A DNA stretch of 38,531 bases from an uncultured Clostridium sp. (GTDB lineage: Bacteria > Bacillota > Clostridia > TANB77 > CAG-508), in NCBI GenBank assembly GCA_946497695.1, contig CAMMLJ010000004.1, forward strand, positions 65,793 through 104,323, read 5' to 3'. A program made the position numbers and the translations under genes. The notes under the pieces were generated by a model. That model was not told the DNA's origin. It saw only the letters and a list, made by a program, of their open reading frames with translations, and did no database searches. Each line of letters begins with the position of its first letter. The stretch's first letter is position 1. This document shows positions 16,493 through 26,928 of the stretch, in pieces.

Positions 16493-16597
16493 AGGGAAAA
16501 AAGGAACGTCCCCAAATCCCGGAAGCCTCCCAAATCCTGGGAAACCTCCCAAATTCGGGAAGCCTCCCCGAATCCCGGGAATGTTCTCATATCCCTA
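16493..16597. repeat. Tandem array of five REP-like units
   Basis: Five head-to-tail units of 18-20 bp, each shaped GGGAA(N)CCTCCCAAATCC: 16503-16520, 16521-16538, 16539-16556, 16557-16576 and 16577-16595. The first retains the dispersed-family core GGAACGTCCCC. The array is strikingly G+C-rich against its surroundings and ends 6 nt before the asd stop codon. Confidence 0.75.
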
Positions 16598-16601
16598 GGA
16601 A

Positions 16602-17594
16602 CTATTTTTCTATCATTTTTTCTACTATTTGTATAGCATTTGATGCTGCACCTTTTCTTATATTATCAGCAACTACCCAAAGATTTACACCATTTTCTAC
16701 ACTAAAATCTCTTCTAATCCTTCCTACAAAAACTTCATCATGTCCAGTTGTATTTGTAGCTATAGGATAAACTTCAGAAGCTGGATCGTCTTGAACAATT
16801 ATTCCTTCAAAACTTTTTAATGTTTCTACTAATTCAGAAAGTTCAAATGGCTTTTCAAATTCAACATTTATAGATTCGCTATGTGAATTTTCCACTGGAA
16901 CCCTAACTGTAGTTGCAGTTATTCTTAAATCTGGTTTCTTTAAAATTTTTCTTGTTTCATTTATCATTTTCATTTCTTCTTTGGTATAACCATTTTCTGT
17001 GAATATATCTATATGTGGCAAACAATTATTATAAATTGGGTATGGGAATTTTTCTAATTTATTAATTCCTTTTCTACCATTTTCTAAATCATTTAACCCT
17101 TTTTGACCTGCTCCAGAGACAGCTTGGTATGTAGAATATACAATTCTTTTTATCGTATATTTATCATCTAAAGCTTTTAATGGTAAAACAGCTTGTATAG
17201 TAGAACAATTTGGATTTGCGATTATTCCATGATTATTTTTTATTTCTTCTGGATTAACCTCTGGTACAACTAATGGTACATCTTTATCCATTCTAAATGC
17301 ACTACTATTGTCTACTACAATACAACCTTTTGAGGCTGCAATTGGAGCATATTTTTTAGATGTCTCGCCACCAGCGGAAAATATTGCAAAGTCAAATCCC
17401 TCGTCAAAAGAATGTTCAGTTAATTCTTTTACAACATATTCTTTATTCATAAATTTAACTTTTTTGCCGGCAGATTTATTTGAGGCAAATAAAACATATT
17501 CACTAATTGGTAGATTTTTTTCTTCTAATACTTTTAGTGCAGTTCTACCTACTACACCTGTAGCACCTACAATTGCTAATTTGTAATTTTTCAT
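16602..17594 (-). CDS. asd: Aspartate-semialdehyde dehydrogenase
   Basis: A 330-aa enzyme beginning MKNYKLAIVGATGVVGR, with the NADP-binding GATGVVG loop. The catalytic cysteine is in NPNCSTIQ and the QAVSGAGQKG block follows. It makes aspartate semialdehyde, feeding dapA. The frame is open upstream to a TTG at 17624, but GAGGTG lies 7 nt before the ATG at 17594 and that start matches the family. It is separated from dapA by the opposite-strand regulator. Confidence 0.95.
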   Translation of the reverse strand: MKNYKLAIVGATGVVGRTALKVLEEKNLPISEYVLFASNKSAGKKVKFMNKEYVVKELTEHSFDEGFDFAIFSAGGETSKKYAPIAASKGCIVVDNSSAFRMDKDVPLVVPEVNPEEIKNNHGIIANPNCSTIQAVLPLKALDDKYTIKRIVYSTYQAVSGAGQKGLNDLENGRKGINKLEKFPYPIYNNCLPHIDIFTENGYTKEEMKMINETRKILKKPDLRITATTVRVPVENSHSESINVEFEKPFELSELVETLKSFEGIIVQDDPASEVYPIATNTTGHDEVFVGRIRRDFSVENGVNLWVVADNIRKGAASNAIQIVEKMIEK

Positions 17595-17746
17595 ATTAAG
17601 CACCTCGGCTTTAAATAATAACAAGAATTATATTTATAATTTCTTATAGTACATATTATATTCGAAAATATAAAAAAATGCTAGTTAAAACTAACAAATA
17701 TATGATAGAATATTGTCGAAATACAAAAGACATAGGAGGGGATTAA

Positions 17747-19711
17747 ATGAAAAAGAAATTAGCAGTAATAATAGCTATATTACTAGTAATGGCTATTGTT
17801 ATTGGAATTACAGTATCTAATCTGAGATTTAGAGGAGATTTAACAGAAATTAGTTCGGAAAAACAATTACAAAAAATAGTAGATGGATATAATTATTCAG
17901 GAGGGTCAACCGTACTTGCAACATTCATATGTCCATTAATTGCATTACCTACGCGTAGTTTCTCTGGTGGAATTATAGAAGATGCAAGTTCGACACAATC
18001 TTCTGGTGGAGGTATTGTTCCAAGTGAGATAACAAGTAGTGCGAGTGATACAAAATCTTTTGATTCTGTACTTCCAAGTATAAATAAAGGAACAACCACA
18101 TCAGATTATTCAACAACAAATATACAAGTAGAAAATGTGGATGAGGCAGATATTGTAAAAACAGATGGGGAATATGTATATTCTATTTCAGACGATACAG
18201 TATATATAACATATGCAAAAAATCCAACGGAAATGAATATAGTTGCAAAGATAGAAGAACCATTAAGTAATGTTTATCCAGAAGATTTAATATTACAAAA
18301 TAATAAATTAATAATTATATCTGGAAATACTATTAAAACAGTTGTTAAAATTTACGATTTAGCAGATATAGAAAATCCAGACAAAATAAAAGAATTTGAG
18401 CTAAATAAGGAATATTATACATCAAGATATATAAATGGTAATTTATATGTAATTTCATCTGGAAGAGTATTAAGCGAAGGAAATTTAGAATATGTAGAAG
18501 ATGGTGCTACTGTAACTCCAGATAAACCAAATGCATATAAAATAAATGACTTATATACAAGGATACAAACAGTTATAGCTTCATATAATTTAAATGCACC
18601 AGAAAATAAAATAAAAGTTCAGTCATATTTAATGGATGTAGAGAATGCATATATATCAGAAAAAAATATGTATTTAATTGATAATGGATATAGTGGAAGT
18701 AGAGATGTAGAATTTAGTGATATATTTGGAATAAAAGGACTTTTAGGACTTGGAGATGTAATAGAAGAGAGAGACAGCACTTATGGCTCAAATATATATA
18801 AATTTAATTTTAAAGAAGATGGAAGTGTAGAATATCAAACTAAAACTAAAGTAGAAGGAACAACAATAGACCAATTTTCTTTAGACGAAAAAGATGATAA
18901 TCTAAGAGTTGCGTTATATACAACAAAAGGCTCAAGAGTAGTAGTTTTAGATAATAATTTAAAACAATTAGGTGAAACAGCATATCTTGCTATGGGAGAA
19001 AAAATGTATTCAGCAAGATTTGTGGGAGATAGAGCATATCTTGTGACATATAAAAATATAGATCCACTTTATTCTATAGATTTAAGTGATCCAGCAAATC
19101 CAAAAGCTTTAGGTGCTCTAAAGATCCCTGGATATAGTACATATTTACAGCCATATGATGAAAATCATATTATTGGTTTTGGTTTCCAAACAGAAGAAAC
19201 TGTTAGAAGAAATTCTTTAGGAAGAGTTACTTCAAGTTCTGCAAAAGTTACAGGAATGAAGATGGCATTATTTGATGTATCTGATATAAGTAATCCCAAA
19301 ATGATTTCAGAGGAAGTAATAGGGGATTCAAAAACAAATTCTACAGTTTTAGAAAATCATAAAGCACTATTGTTAGATAAAGAAAGAAACCTATTAGCAA
19401 TTCCTATAAAAAATTATACGACAGATTTAAGTATTACAGAAGATGATGATATATCTTCTGCTACAAAGTCATACACAAGTTACTTAAAGAGTAGAACATA
19501 TAACAAAGTTGGGTATGCAGTATATAGTTTAGATACAGCAAACGGATTTAATTTAAGAGGAATAATAACACATGATGTTAATTCTAATGATTATACTTCA
19601 GATATTAGAGGTCTATACATAGATAATACATTATATACCGTTTCAAATAAGGAAATTAAAGCAAATAATATAGATACATTGGCAGAAATAAAAGATATTA
19701 TATTAGATTAA
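17747..19711 (+). CDS. Membrane-anchored beta-propeller protein (PF09826 type)
   Basis: A 654-aa protein. Residues about 4-25 form a signal-anchor helix; a Ser/Gly/Thr-rich linker (about 75-120) leads to the family signature NIQVENVDEADIVKTDGEYVY, followed by repeated propeller blades (YSIDLSDPANPKALG, ALFDVSDISNPKMIS). The bulk is predicted outside the cell. Known relatives are secreted or anchored proteins of unclear function. AGGAGGGG precedes the start. The DUF4190 gene follows 11 nt after the stop and is probably co-transcribed. Confidence 0.88.
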   Translation: MKKKLAVIIAILLVMAIVIGITVSNLRFRGDLTEISSEKQLQKIVDGYNYSGGSTVLATFICPLIALPTRSFSGGIIEDASSTQSSGGGIVPSEITSSASDTKSFDSVLPSINKGTTTSDYSTTNIQVENVDEADIVKTDGEYVYSISDDTVYITYAKNPTEMNIVAKIEEPLSNVYPEDLILQNNKLIIISGNTIKTVVKIYDLADIENPDKIKEFELNKEYYTSRYINGNLYVISSGRVLSEGNLEYVEDGATVTPDKPNAYKINDLYTRIQTVIASYNLNAPENKIKVQSYLMDVENAYISEKNMYLIDNGYSGSRDVEFSDIFGIKGLLGLGDVIEERDSTYGSNIYKFNFKEDGSVEYQTKTKVEGTTIDQFSLDEKDDNLRVALYTTKGSRVVVLDNNLKQLGETAYLAMGEKMYSARFVGDRAYLVTYKNIDPLYSIDLSDPANPKALGALKIPGYSTYLQPYDENHIIGFGFQTEETVRRNSLGRVTSSSAKVTGMKMALFDVSDISNPKMISEEVIGDSKTNSTVLENHKALLLDKERNLLAIPIKNYTTDLSITEDDDISSATKSYTSYLKSRTYNKVGYAVYSLDTANGFNLRGIITHDVNSNDYTSDIRGLYIDNTLYTVSNKEIKANNIDTLAEIKDIILD

Positions 19712-19722
19712 GGGGGATAAAT

Positions 19723-19986
19723 ATGGGAAAAGTTTATGAAAAAGAAGTAAAACATTATTCAGGAATGCCAGCAGCATCATTAACATTAGGAATTATATCA
19801 ATACTTACAATTATATTCTGGTATATGTCATTAATTACAGGAATTTTAGCAATAGTTTTTGGAGTTAAATCTATACATAGAACTAATAGTAAAGTAGGAA
19901 AAGCAGGAATGGTATTGGGTATTATAGGTGTTTCTCTTTGTTGCTTTATATACTTATGGTTTATATTTGCCATTTTAATGCAATAA
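19723..19986 (+). CDS. DUF4190-type small membrane protein
   Basis: An 87-aa protein with two hydrophobic segments (about 18-45 and 60-86) separated by GVKSIHRTNSKVGKAGMVLG, the pattern of DUF4190 proteins. No enzymatic function is known for the family. GGGGGA lies upstream and the gene directly follows the beta-propeller protein. Confidence 0.75.
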   Translation: MGKVYEKEVKHYSGMPAASLTLGIISILTIIFWYMSLITGILAIVFGVKSIHRTNSKVGKAGMVLGIIGVSLCCFIYLWFIFAILMQ

Positions 19987-19991
19987 AACTC

Positions 19992-20019
19992 TTGCAAAAT
20001 AAAAAAATCATGATATAAT
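19992..20019 (+). promoter_or_regulatory. ileS promoter
   Basis: TTGCAA (19992-19997), 16-nt spacer, TGA-TATAAT (20011-20019), an extended -10. It drives the T-box leader that follows. Confidence 0.8.
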
Positions 20020-20034
20020 AGATGCACATAAAAA

Positions 20035-20273
20035 AGACAAAATAAGGACAACACAATTATAAATTAGTCTTTAAGAGAGCTAGATGTATGCTGAAATTCT
20101 AGTAAGATAAAATATAATTGTTATCACCTTATATGTTGTGAAACTGAACTAATAGTAAGTTTTGTCGTATGTTCTGCGTTAAAGAAATTAGAGAGAATAA
20201 CGTAAGTTATTAAATTAGGTGGTACCGCGGAATTTTACCCTTTTCGTCCTAAACAGGATGAAAAGGGTTTTTT
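20035..20273 (+). promoter_or_regulatory. Isoleucine T-box riboswitch with terminator
   Basis: This fills the 355-nt gap before ileS. Stem I pairs ATAAGG (near 20042) with CCTTAT (near 20127) and AATTATA with TATAATT. The internal loop between them holds GTTATCA, placing AUC (20123-20125), an isoleucine codon, as specifier. AGAGAG lies in the upper stem. The T-box AGGTGGTACCGCG (20217-20229) is followed by the terminator ACCCTTTTCGTCCT / AGGATGAAAAGGGT plus T-run (20237-20273). Uncharged tRNA-Ile should prevent termination. Confidence 0.93.
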
Positions 20274-20341
20274 GATTGATTTCGTACTTACAAGTTTTTG
20301 TAACGAAATTCTTAATAAAATAAAAGAAGGAGGAATTACAA

Positions 20342-23300
20342 GTGTACAAAAAAGTAGAACTTAAAGATGGTTTTGTAGGAATGGAAAATGATGTAGCAAA
20401 ACTATGGAAAGAAAAAGACATTGTTAAGAAAAACTTTGCAATGAACGAAGGAAAAAGATACTTCACATTTTATGATGGACCTCCAACAGCAAATGGAAGA
20501 CCACATGTTGGACATATCGAAACAAGGGTAATGAAAGACATTATACCAAGATACAAAGTAATGAAAGGTTACAAAGTATTAAGAAAAGCTGGTTGGGATA
20601 CACATGGACTTCCAGTTGAACTAGAAATAGAAAAAGAATTAGGAATTTCAGGAAAACAACAAATAGAAGAATATGGTGTAGAAAAATTCGTAAAGAAATG
20701 TAAAGAAAGTGTTTTCACATATGTTCATCTATGGGAAGAAATGACAAACAAAGTAGGATTCTGGGTAGATATGGAAAAACCATATGTAACATATCATAAT
20801 GAATATATAGAATCTGTATGGTGGGCATTAAAAGAAATGTGGAAAAAGGGCTTACTATATGAAGGTCATAAAGTAATGCCATATTGCCCAAGATGTGGAA
20901 CAGCACTTTCATCACACGAAGTTGCACAAGGATATAAAGATGTAAAAGATTTAACTTGTATTGCTAAATTTAAAGTAAAAGGTGAAGAAAATAAATATAT
21001 CTTAGCATGGACAACAACACCTTGGACATTACCATCAAACTTAGCTTTATGTGTTAATAAAGCTTACACATATGTAGACGTAAAAGTAAATGTTGAAACT
21101 GAGGAAGAACCAAAATATGAAGTATATGTTCTAGCTAAAGATTTAGTTGACACAGTATTAAAAGATAAAGAATATGAAGTTGTTAAAGAATATAAAGGTT
21201 CAGAATTACTTGGAACAAAATATGAACAATTAATGCCATTTGCAAAAGTAGATGGAAAAGCATTCGAAGTAATCCATGGAGACTATGTAACATTAACAGA
21301 TGGTACAGGAATAGTACACATTGCACCAGCATATGGTGAAGATGATAGTTTAGTTGCAAAACAAAATGGAATAACTTTTGTAAATTTAGTAGACAAAGAA
21401 GGAAAATTTGTTCCAGAAGTAGAACCTTGGGCAGGTAAATTCGTAAGAGATTGTAATGAAGGTATCTGTAAATGGTTAGAAGAAGAAAATAAATTGTGTA
21501 GTAAAGAAAAACATTTACACTCTTATCCACATTGTTGGAGATGTGACACACCACTTTTATATTATCCAAAAGAGAGCTGGTTTGTTGCAATGAGCAAACT
21601 AAGAGACAATTTATTAAAGAATAATGACACAATAAATTGGATGCCAGAAACAATTAAAACAGGAAGATTTGGAAAATTCTTAGAGAATGTTATAGATTGG
21701 GGAATCTCAAGAGATAGATATTGGGGAACTCCACTTCCAATTTGGACTTGTGAATGCGGTCATCAAGAATGTATTGGAAGTATAGCAGAATTAAAAGAAA
21801 AAGGAATAAATGTACCAGAAGATATAGAACTTCATAAACCATATATTGATGATGTACATTTAAAATGTCCACACTGTGGCAAAGAAATGACAAGAGCAAA
21901 AGAAGTTATAGATTGTTGGTTTGATTCTGGTTCAATGCCTTTTGCACAATGGCATTATCCATTCGAAAACAAAGAAATATTTGAAGCAAACTTCCCAGCT
22001 CAATTTATTTCAGAAGCTATAGACCAAACAAGAGGATGGTTCTATACATTACTTGCAGTTTCTACATGTTTATTTGATAAATCATCATATGAAAACTGTA
22101 TAGTATTAGGACATGTTTTAGATGATAAAGGACAAAAAATGTCTAAATCTAAAAAGAATGGTGTAGATCCATTTGAATTACTAGATACAGTTGGAGCAGA
22201 TGCTACTAGATGGCATTTCTATACATGTAGTGCACCATGGATTCCAACAAGATTATCTGTAAAGAGTGTACAAGAAACACAAAGAAAATTCTTAAGTACA
22301 TTATGGAATGTATATTCATTCTATGTTCTATATGCAGAAATAGACCAATTTAATCCATTAAACTACAAAGACTTTAAAGTAACAAATGTAATGGATAAAT
22401 GGATACTTTCTAAAATGTATACATTAATAAAAGAAGTAGACGAAAAATTAGATAAATATGACATAACAGGAGCAGCATTATTAATAGAAGACTTCACGGA
22501 CGAACTTTCTAACTGGTATGTTCGTAGAAACAGAGAAAGATTCTGGGCAAGTGGAATGGAAGCTGATAAAGTTGGAGCATATGTAACTTTGTATAATGTT
22601 TTAGTTAACTTAGTAAAAATTTCAGCACCATTTGTACCATTCATAACAGATGAAATTTACCAAAACTTAGTTGTTAATTTAGATAAAGAAGCACCAGCAA
22701 GTGTACATTTATGCTTATGGCCAGAGGTTGATGAATCAGTAATAGATAAAGATCTAGAAAAAGAAATGGACTTAGCATATAAGATTGTTAAATTAGGTAG
22801 AAGTGCAAGAAATGCAGCTAATATAAAAAATAGACAACCACTTTCAGAAATGTTAATTTCTGTAGGAACACTTCCAGAATATTATGGAGACATAGTAAAA
22901 GAAGAATTAAATGTAAAAGAAGTTGTTCTAGGTGCAGATATGTCTAAATATGTTGACTTCGAAATAAAGCCAAACTTACCTGTTTTAGGAAAAGAATATG
23001 GAAAATTAATTCCAAAAATTAGAGAAGCAATATCTAAGCTAAATCAAATGAATTTAGCAAATAAAGTAAAAAACGGTGGAGTAGAATATATCGAAGTAGA
23101 AGATACACAAATACCTTTAGACGAATCTAATTTATTAGTAACAATGCAAGGTAAAGAAGGATATGCCTTCGCAGGTGAAGGAGAACTTGGAGTTGTATTA
23201 GAAACAACAATAACACCAGAACTTAAAGAAGAAGGATATTTAAGAGAAATCTTATCTAAAGTACAAAATATGAGAAAAGATAGAGATTTCGAAGTATTAG

Positions 23301-23482
23301 ATAGAATAAACTTATACTTTGCAAATTGCGACTCATTAAAAGAAGTTATAGAAAAATACAAAGACCAAATAATGAAAGATACTTTAGCAGACAATATCTT
23401 CTATAACGAAAAAAGAGAAAACTATGTAGAAACAAAAATAAACGACGAAACAATAGACATAGATGTTGAAGTAGTTAAATAA
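20342..23482 (+). CDS. ileS: Isoleucyl-tRNA synthetase, type 2
   Basis: 1046 aa. The class I signature is PHVGH (54-58) and KMSKS is at 599-603. The context [21 protein letters not shown] and the length fit the eukaryote-like type 2 form rather than type 1 (GNIHIGHALNKILKD). Rossmann, editing (CP1) and anticodon-binding regions are all present. It starts with GTG, 9 nt after AAGGAGG. Expression is set by the T-box upstream. Type 2 enzymes are generally less sensitive to mupirocin; this is family knowledge, not shown here. Confidence 0.96.
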   Translation: MYKKVELKDGFVGMENDVAKLWKEKDIVKKNFAMNEGKRYFTFYDGPPTANGRPHVGHIETRVMKDIIPRYKVMKGYKVLRKAGWDTHGLPVELEIEKELGISGKQQIEEYGVEKFVKKCKESVFTYVHLWEEMTNKVGFWVDMEKPYVTYHNEYIESVWWALKEMWKKGLLYEGHKVMPYCPRCGTALSSHEVAQGYKDVKDLTCIAKFKVKGEENKYILAWTTTPWTLPSNLALCVNKAYTYVDVKVNVETEEEPKYEVYVLAKDLVDTVLKDKEYEVVKEYKGSELLGTKYEQLMPFAKVDGKAFEVIHGDYVTLTDGTGIVHIAPAYGEDDSLVAKQNGITFVNLVDKEGKFVPEVEPWAGKFVRDCNEGICKWLEEENKLCSKEKHLHSYPHCWRCDTPLLYYPKESWFVAMSKLRDNLLKNNDTINWMPETIKTGRFGKFLENVIDWGISRDRYWGTPLPIWTCECGHQECIGSIAELKEKGINVPEDIELHKPYIDDVHLKCPHCGKEMTRAKEVIDCWFDSGSMPFAQWHYPFENKEIFEANFPAQFISEAIDQTRGWFYTLLAVSTCLFDKSSYENCIVLGHVLDDKGQKMSKSKKNGVDPFELLDTVGADATRWHFYTCSAPWIPTRLSVKSVQETQRKFLSTLWNVYSFYVLYAEIDQFNPLNYKDFKVTNVMDKWILSKMYTLIKEVDEKLDKYDITGAALLIEDFTDELSNWYVRRNRERFWASGMEADKVGAYVTLYNVLVNLVKISAPFVPFITDEIYQNLVVNLDKEAPASVHLCLWPEVDESVIDKDLEKEMDLAYKIVKLGRSARNAANIKNRQPLSEMLISVGTLPEYYGDIVKEELNVKEVVLGADMSKYVDFEIKPNLPVLGKEYGKLIPKIREAISKLNQMNLANKVKNGGVEYIEVEDTQIPLDESNLLVTMQGKEGYAFAGEGELGVVLETTITPELKEEGYLREILSKVQNMRKDRDFEVLDRINLYFANCDSLKEVIEKYKDQIMKDTLADNIFYNEKRENYVETKINDETIDIDVEVVK

Positions 23483-23569
23483 TATTATGTGTATTTAAAA
23501 TTTAAATTTAAACTAAAAAACAGTAGAGGAATAAATTAAATACAAAATATAGTTTGGAGGAGTTTTATA

Positions 23570-24235
23570 ATGAGAATTATTTTAGCTTCACAAGGTTTTA
23601 CTACAGACGAAATTGAAAATTGTGTTTCGAAAATTGTAGGCAAACCTGCAAAAGAAATAGATATAGCTATAATAAATGAAGCTATATATGGTATTTCAGG
23701 AGATAGAAGTAAAAGATGGTTAATTAATGAATTAGTTAATATTGAAAAACATATTGGTGGAAGAATAGATTTTGTAAACTTTAGAGAGTATTCAAAAAAT
23801 GAAATAGAGAGAAGACTTTTAAATTCAGATTTAATATATTTAGTTGGTGGCAAGCAACTTGAATACTCAAAATTATTTAATGAAACTGATACTGTTGAAT
23901 TAATAAAAAAAGTAGCACAACAAAAGGTAATAATGGGTACCTCGGCAGGTTCAGTTGTATTAGGTACGCAAATACAAAGTAAAGAGTTTTGGAAAAACAG
24001 ATATAATATAAATATAGAAGATATAAAATATCCAGAATTAAATTTAGTGCCATTTAATATAATTCCTCATTATTTGAGAGAAGACCGTAAACAATGGACA
24101 AAAGAATTTTTTAATGAAAATTTAGCGAACAATCCATTTCCAGTTTATGCTATTAAAGATACACAAGCTATTGCATACATTAATGGAAATATAGAATACA
24201 TCGGAGGAAAACCTGAGATTTTTGGAAAAGTGTGA
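23570..24235 (+). CDS. Peptidase S51 (dipeptidase E)-like protein
   Basis: A 221-aa protein of the S51 alpha/beta fold. The nucleophile elbow is GTSAGS (Ser near 125), a conserved IIPHY supplies a His, and LVGG is a weakened form of the family's GGGNT strand-turn. S51 enzymes cleave Asp-X dipeptides or act on related amide substrates. TTGGAGGAG precedes the start. It stands alone, followed by a strong terminator-like hairpin at 24330. Confidence 0.82.
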   Translation: MRIILASQGFTTDEIENCVSKIVGKPAKEIDIAIINEAIYGISGDRSKRWLINELVNIEKHIGGRIDFVNFREYSKNEIERRLLNSDLIYLVGGKQLEYSKLFNETDTVELIKKVAQQKVIMGTSAGSVVLGTQIQSKEFWKNRYNINIEDIKYPELNLVPFNIIPHYLREDRKQWTKEFFNENLANNPFPVYAIKDTQAIAYINGNIEYIGGKPEIFGKV

Positions 24236-24329
24236 AGTATAAATAACACATAATAATTAAGCTTTAATGTTATTTTCATAATAAAATTAAAGTATATAAA
24301 TAATAAATTTGGTAAAAAGTAAACTAAAA

Positions 24330-24376
24330 AAGAAGTTTAATAAGAACAATTTTATACTTATTAAATTTCTTTTTTT
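24330..24376 (+). terminator. Terminator after the S51 peptidase gene
   Basis: AAGAAGTTTAATAAG (24330-24344) pairs with CTTATTAAATTTCTT (24357-24371) with one mismatch and leads into T7. Confidence 0.8.
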
Positions 24377-24406
24377 GTCTAGTAGGAAAATTCTCCTACT
24401 AGACAA
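24375..24406. repeat. 13-bp perfect palindrome, unexplained
   Basis: TTGTCTAGTAGGA (24375-24387), loop AAATTC, TCCTACTAGACAA (24394-24406). It abuts the preceding terminator but has no T-run of its own; the reverse strand also lacks one. A second, A/T-rich palindrome, ATTTTCTAATGATTAGAAAAT, follows near 24430. No gene lies in 24236-24486. Confidence 0.55.
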
Positions 24407-24486
24407 TTATAGAGAATATTATATTTTCTAGTATTTTCTAATGATTAGAAAATCTTGGATTCGCTTTTGGGTGAAAATATTAAAAA

Positions 24487-24948
24487 TTATCGATTAAGTA
24501 AATAAACTCCAAAATTTAAATATGTTGCAAATAATGTCCATAATAAGTATGGAACTTGTAACCATGCTGAAGTTTTATGCTTTTCATAAAATCTAGCTAT
24601 CATAATAATAATTAAAATTGCAAGAATTATAATCCATATAAACGCAAAAAATCTCCATTTTAATAAGAAGAAAGCTATAGGCCAAAGAGCATTAAAAAAC
24701 AATTGTAAATAGTAGATAGAATTTATTTTTGAATCTACCAATGAATTATTTGCTAATATTCCATATGAAATTCCCATTAAAATATAAAGAATAGTCCATA
24801 CGATAGGAAAAGTCATACTAGGTGGAGATAAAAATGGTTTTTCTAAAGAATTATAATCGATACTACCAGAAATAAGAAAGCCAACAACACCACCAACGAG
24901 TACAGGAACTAATATTGATTTTAAATAAGTTTTGAATTTTTTTGACAT
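24487..24948 (-). CDS. tspO: TspO/MBR family membrane protein
   Basis: A 153-aa protein with five hydrophobic segments. Family blocks are visible: KPFLSPPSMTFPIVWTILY (loop 1 and helix 2), LQLFFNALWPIAFF (helix 3) and LLWTLFATYLNFGVYLLN (helix 5). TspO proteins bind porphyrins and other small hydrophobic ligands; their roles vary. AAGGAGG precedes the start, 6-7 nt away. It is divergent from the kinase at 25154. Confidence 0.9.
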   Translation of the reverse strand: MSKKFKTYLKSILVPVLVGGVVGFLISGSIDYNSLEKPFLSPPSMTFPIVWTILYILMGISYGILANNSLVDSKINSIYYLQLFFNALWPIAFFLLKWRFFAFIWIIILAILIIIMIARFYEKHKTSAWLQVPYLLWTLFATYLNFGVYLLNR

Positions 24949-25094
24949 TTCGAACCTCCTTATTATTAGTATTTTATTAAAATAAATAGAAATTATACAT
25001 TATAAAATATTAATTCAAGAGTTGAAAGACAGTAATATAGATAGCTATAAGGAAAAATTAACTTTAATAAACATCTTTAAAGTTCATAAATATA

Positions 25095-25123
25095 TTGTAA
25101 AAAAAACGCTATTTTTATATAAT
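25095..25123 (+). promoter_or_regulatory. Promoter of the P-loop kinase gene
   Basis: TTGTAA (25095-25100), 17-nt spacer, TATAAT (25118-25123). Confidence 0.65.
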
Positions 25124-25153
25124 AGTTTTAATTTATAATAGGAGGAATAAAAA

Positions 25154-25729
25154 ATGTCAAATTCAAAATTAATAGTAGTAGAAGGACCACAAGGCGCAGG
25201 AAAAACAACAATTACGGATTATTTAAGATATGCAATCCCATATACAAATTTATACAGATTATCAGGAACTGCAGATAGTTCATCAACAGGAAAGAAAAAA
25301 GCAGAAACTATGTATAAAGATTTATTAAATTATATAAAAAATTTAGAAAATCAAAGTATTAATTTAGTATTTGATAGAACATTTTTTACAGAAGAAAACT
25401 ATTGCAGATTAGGATACAAGGAATACTCTTTTACAGATATATATAATGAATTGTTAGAAAAATTTGCTAAGTTAGATTTTGAGATATTTTATATAACTTT
25501 ATATTTAGAAGATGAAAACTTATATGCAAAAAGATTACAAAGAGAAAATAAAGCAGTTATTAAATATGCAAAATTTGATATAGAAAAAAGTATAATGCAA
25601 CAAAGAACATATTTAGAAATGTCTGACGAGATAGAAAGAAAATATCCTAACATACATTGTTTAAAAATAGAAAATAGCAAAGATTTAGAAGCAACAAAGC
25701 AAGAATTAAAAGAAAAAATAGGTTTTTAA
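25154..25729 (+). CDS. Deoxynucleoside/thymidylate kinase-like P-loop protein
   Basis: A 191-aa protein. Walker A GPQGAGKTT is at 9-17, VFDRTFFTEENY (about 74-85) resembles the DR(S/T) motif of deoxynucleoside and thymidylate kinases, and a C-terminal Lys/Arg-rich lid (KRLQRENK) is present. It probably phosphorylates a nucleoside or nucleotide; the substrate is uncertain because the thymidylate kinase consensus is not complete. AGGAGGAA precedes the start. It has its own promoter and stands just before the queA promoter. Confidence 0.75.
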   Translation: MSNSKLIVVEGPQGAGKTTITDYLRYAIPYTNLYRLSGTADSSSTGKKKAETMYKDLLNYIKNLENQSINLVFDRTFFTEENYCRLGYKEYSFTDIYNELLEKFAKLDFEIFYITLYLEDENLYAKRLQRENKAVIKYAKFDIEKSIMQQRTYLEMSDEIERKYPNIHCLKIENSKDLEATKQELKEKIGF

Positions 25730-25732
25730 ACC

Positions 25733-25761
25733 TTGAGTATACATAAAAAATATAGTATAAT
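25733..25761 (+). promoter_or_regulatory. queA promoter
   Basis: TTGAGT (25733-25738), 17-nt spacer, TATAAT (25756-25761). It lies immediately after the kinase stop. Confidence 0.75.
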
Positions 25762-25837
25762 AAGTTTGGAATTTTGTTGAATTTTCTATTACACAGAAAA
25801 CTCAATTTACAATATATACAGATAGGAGATTTTTAAA

Positions 25838-26860
25838 GTGAACGTTTCAGATTTTTATTATGACTTACCAGAAGAATTAATAGCACAAACACCTATAGAA
25901 AAAAGAGATGAATCAAGATTAATGGTTTTAGATAGGGGAAAACAAACCATAGAACATAAAACATTTAAAGATATAATAGATTACTTAGAACCAGGAGATT
26001 GTTTAGTAAGAAATAATACAAAAGTAATTCCAGCAAGATTATATGGTAAAAAATCAACAGGAGCAAAAATAGAATTTCTATTATTAAATAGAATAGAAGG
26101 AGACATTTGGGAATGTATAGTAAGACCAGGTCATAAATTAAAACCAGGAACCGAAGTGGAATTTGGAGATGGTCTTTTAAAAGGAATAGTTTTAGATATA
26201 ATGCCAGGAGGTACAAGAAAAGTAGAATTTAAATATGAAGGAATATTTAACGAAATTCTAGATAAGATTGGTCTAATGCCACTTCCACCATATATTCATG
26301 AATCTTTAAAAGATAAAGATAGATATCAAACAGTTTACGCAAAATATGATGGCTCAGCAGCGGCACCTACAGCTGGACTACATTTTACACCAGAACTTTT
26401 TGAGAAGATAAAGGCAAAAGGAATTGATGTTGCAAATGTAACATTGCATGTAGGAATTGGAACATTTAGACCTGTAAAAGTAGAAAATGTAGAAGAACAC
26501 CATATGCACTCAGAACATTTTTATATAAAACAAGAGGATGTAGACAAAATAAATAATGCTAAGAAAAACGGGAAAAGAGTTATAGCAGTAGGAACTACTT
26601 CTTGTAGAGTATTAGAAACAATAGCAGACGAAAATGGACTGGTAAAACCTACAGAAGGAGACACGCAAATATTTATTTATCCAGGGTATAAATATAAATG
26701 CTTAGATGGCTTAGTAACGAATTTCCATTTACCAGAGTCAACATTAATAATGCTTGTATCTGCATTAGCTGGTAGAGATTATATTATGAAAGCATATAAT
26801 GAAGCTGTAAAAGAAAAATATAGATTTTTCAGTTTTGGAGATGCAATGCTTATTTTGTAA
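25838..26860 (+). CDS. queA: S-adenosylmethionine:tRNA ribosyltransferase-isomerase
   Basis: A 340-aa QueA of normal length, starting [18 protein letters not shown] after a GTG start with AGGAGA upstream. Conserved blocks [27 protein letters not shown] and [13 protein letters not shown] ([11 protein letters not shown]) are present. It converts preQ1 in tRNA to epoxyqueuosine. tgt, the enzyme that inserts preQ1, lies three genes downstream at 28619, so the usual queA-tgt neighbour pair is interrupted. Confidence 0.96.
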   Translation: MNVSDFYYDLPEELIAQTPIEKRDESRLMVLDRGKQTIEHKTFKDIIDYLEPGDCLVRNNTKVIPARLYGKKSTGAKIEFLLLNRIEGDIWECIVRPGHKLKPGTEVEFGDGLLKGIVLDIMPGGTRKVEFKYEGIFNEILDKIGLMPLPPYIHESLKDKDRYQTVYAKYDGSAAAPTAGLHFTPELFEKIKAKGIDVANVTLHVGIGTFRPVKVENVEEHHMHSEHFYIKQEDVDKINNAKKNGKRVIAVGTTSCRVLETIADENGLVKPTEGDTQIFIYPGYKYKCLDGLVTNFHLPESTLIMLVSALAGRDYIMKAYNEAVKEKYRFFSFGDAMLIL

Positions 26861-26928
26861 ATACAGCAACTTATTAAGTATATGTTTACAACCAAAAAAA
26901 ATACATAGCTTATTATGAGGAGAAAATT

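Noticed and set aside
16503..16595. CRISPR-like array
   Set aside because: Units are contiguous, with no spacers of distinct sequence, and there are no cas genes in the window.
16390..16636. Open frames on both strands over the tandem array (repeats of WEVSQDLGG type)
   Set aside because: The repeating peptide simply reflects the 18-20 bp DNA units; there is no ribosome site and both strands are open for the same reason.
13488..17740. Lysine riboswitch before dapA, dapB or asd
   Set aside because: The upstream regions are under about 150 nt, A+T-rich and show no conserved L-box pattern that I can identify.
21183..21653. 156-codon minus-strand Leu-rich frame
   Set aside because: Antisense to ileS; leucine-rich, low-complexity product from A+T-rich codons.
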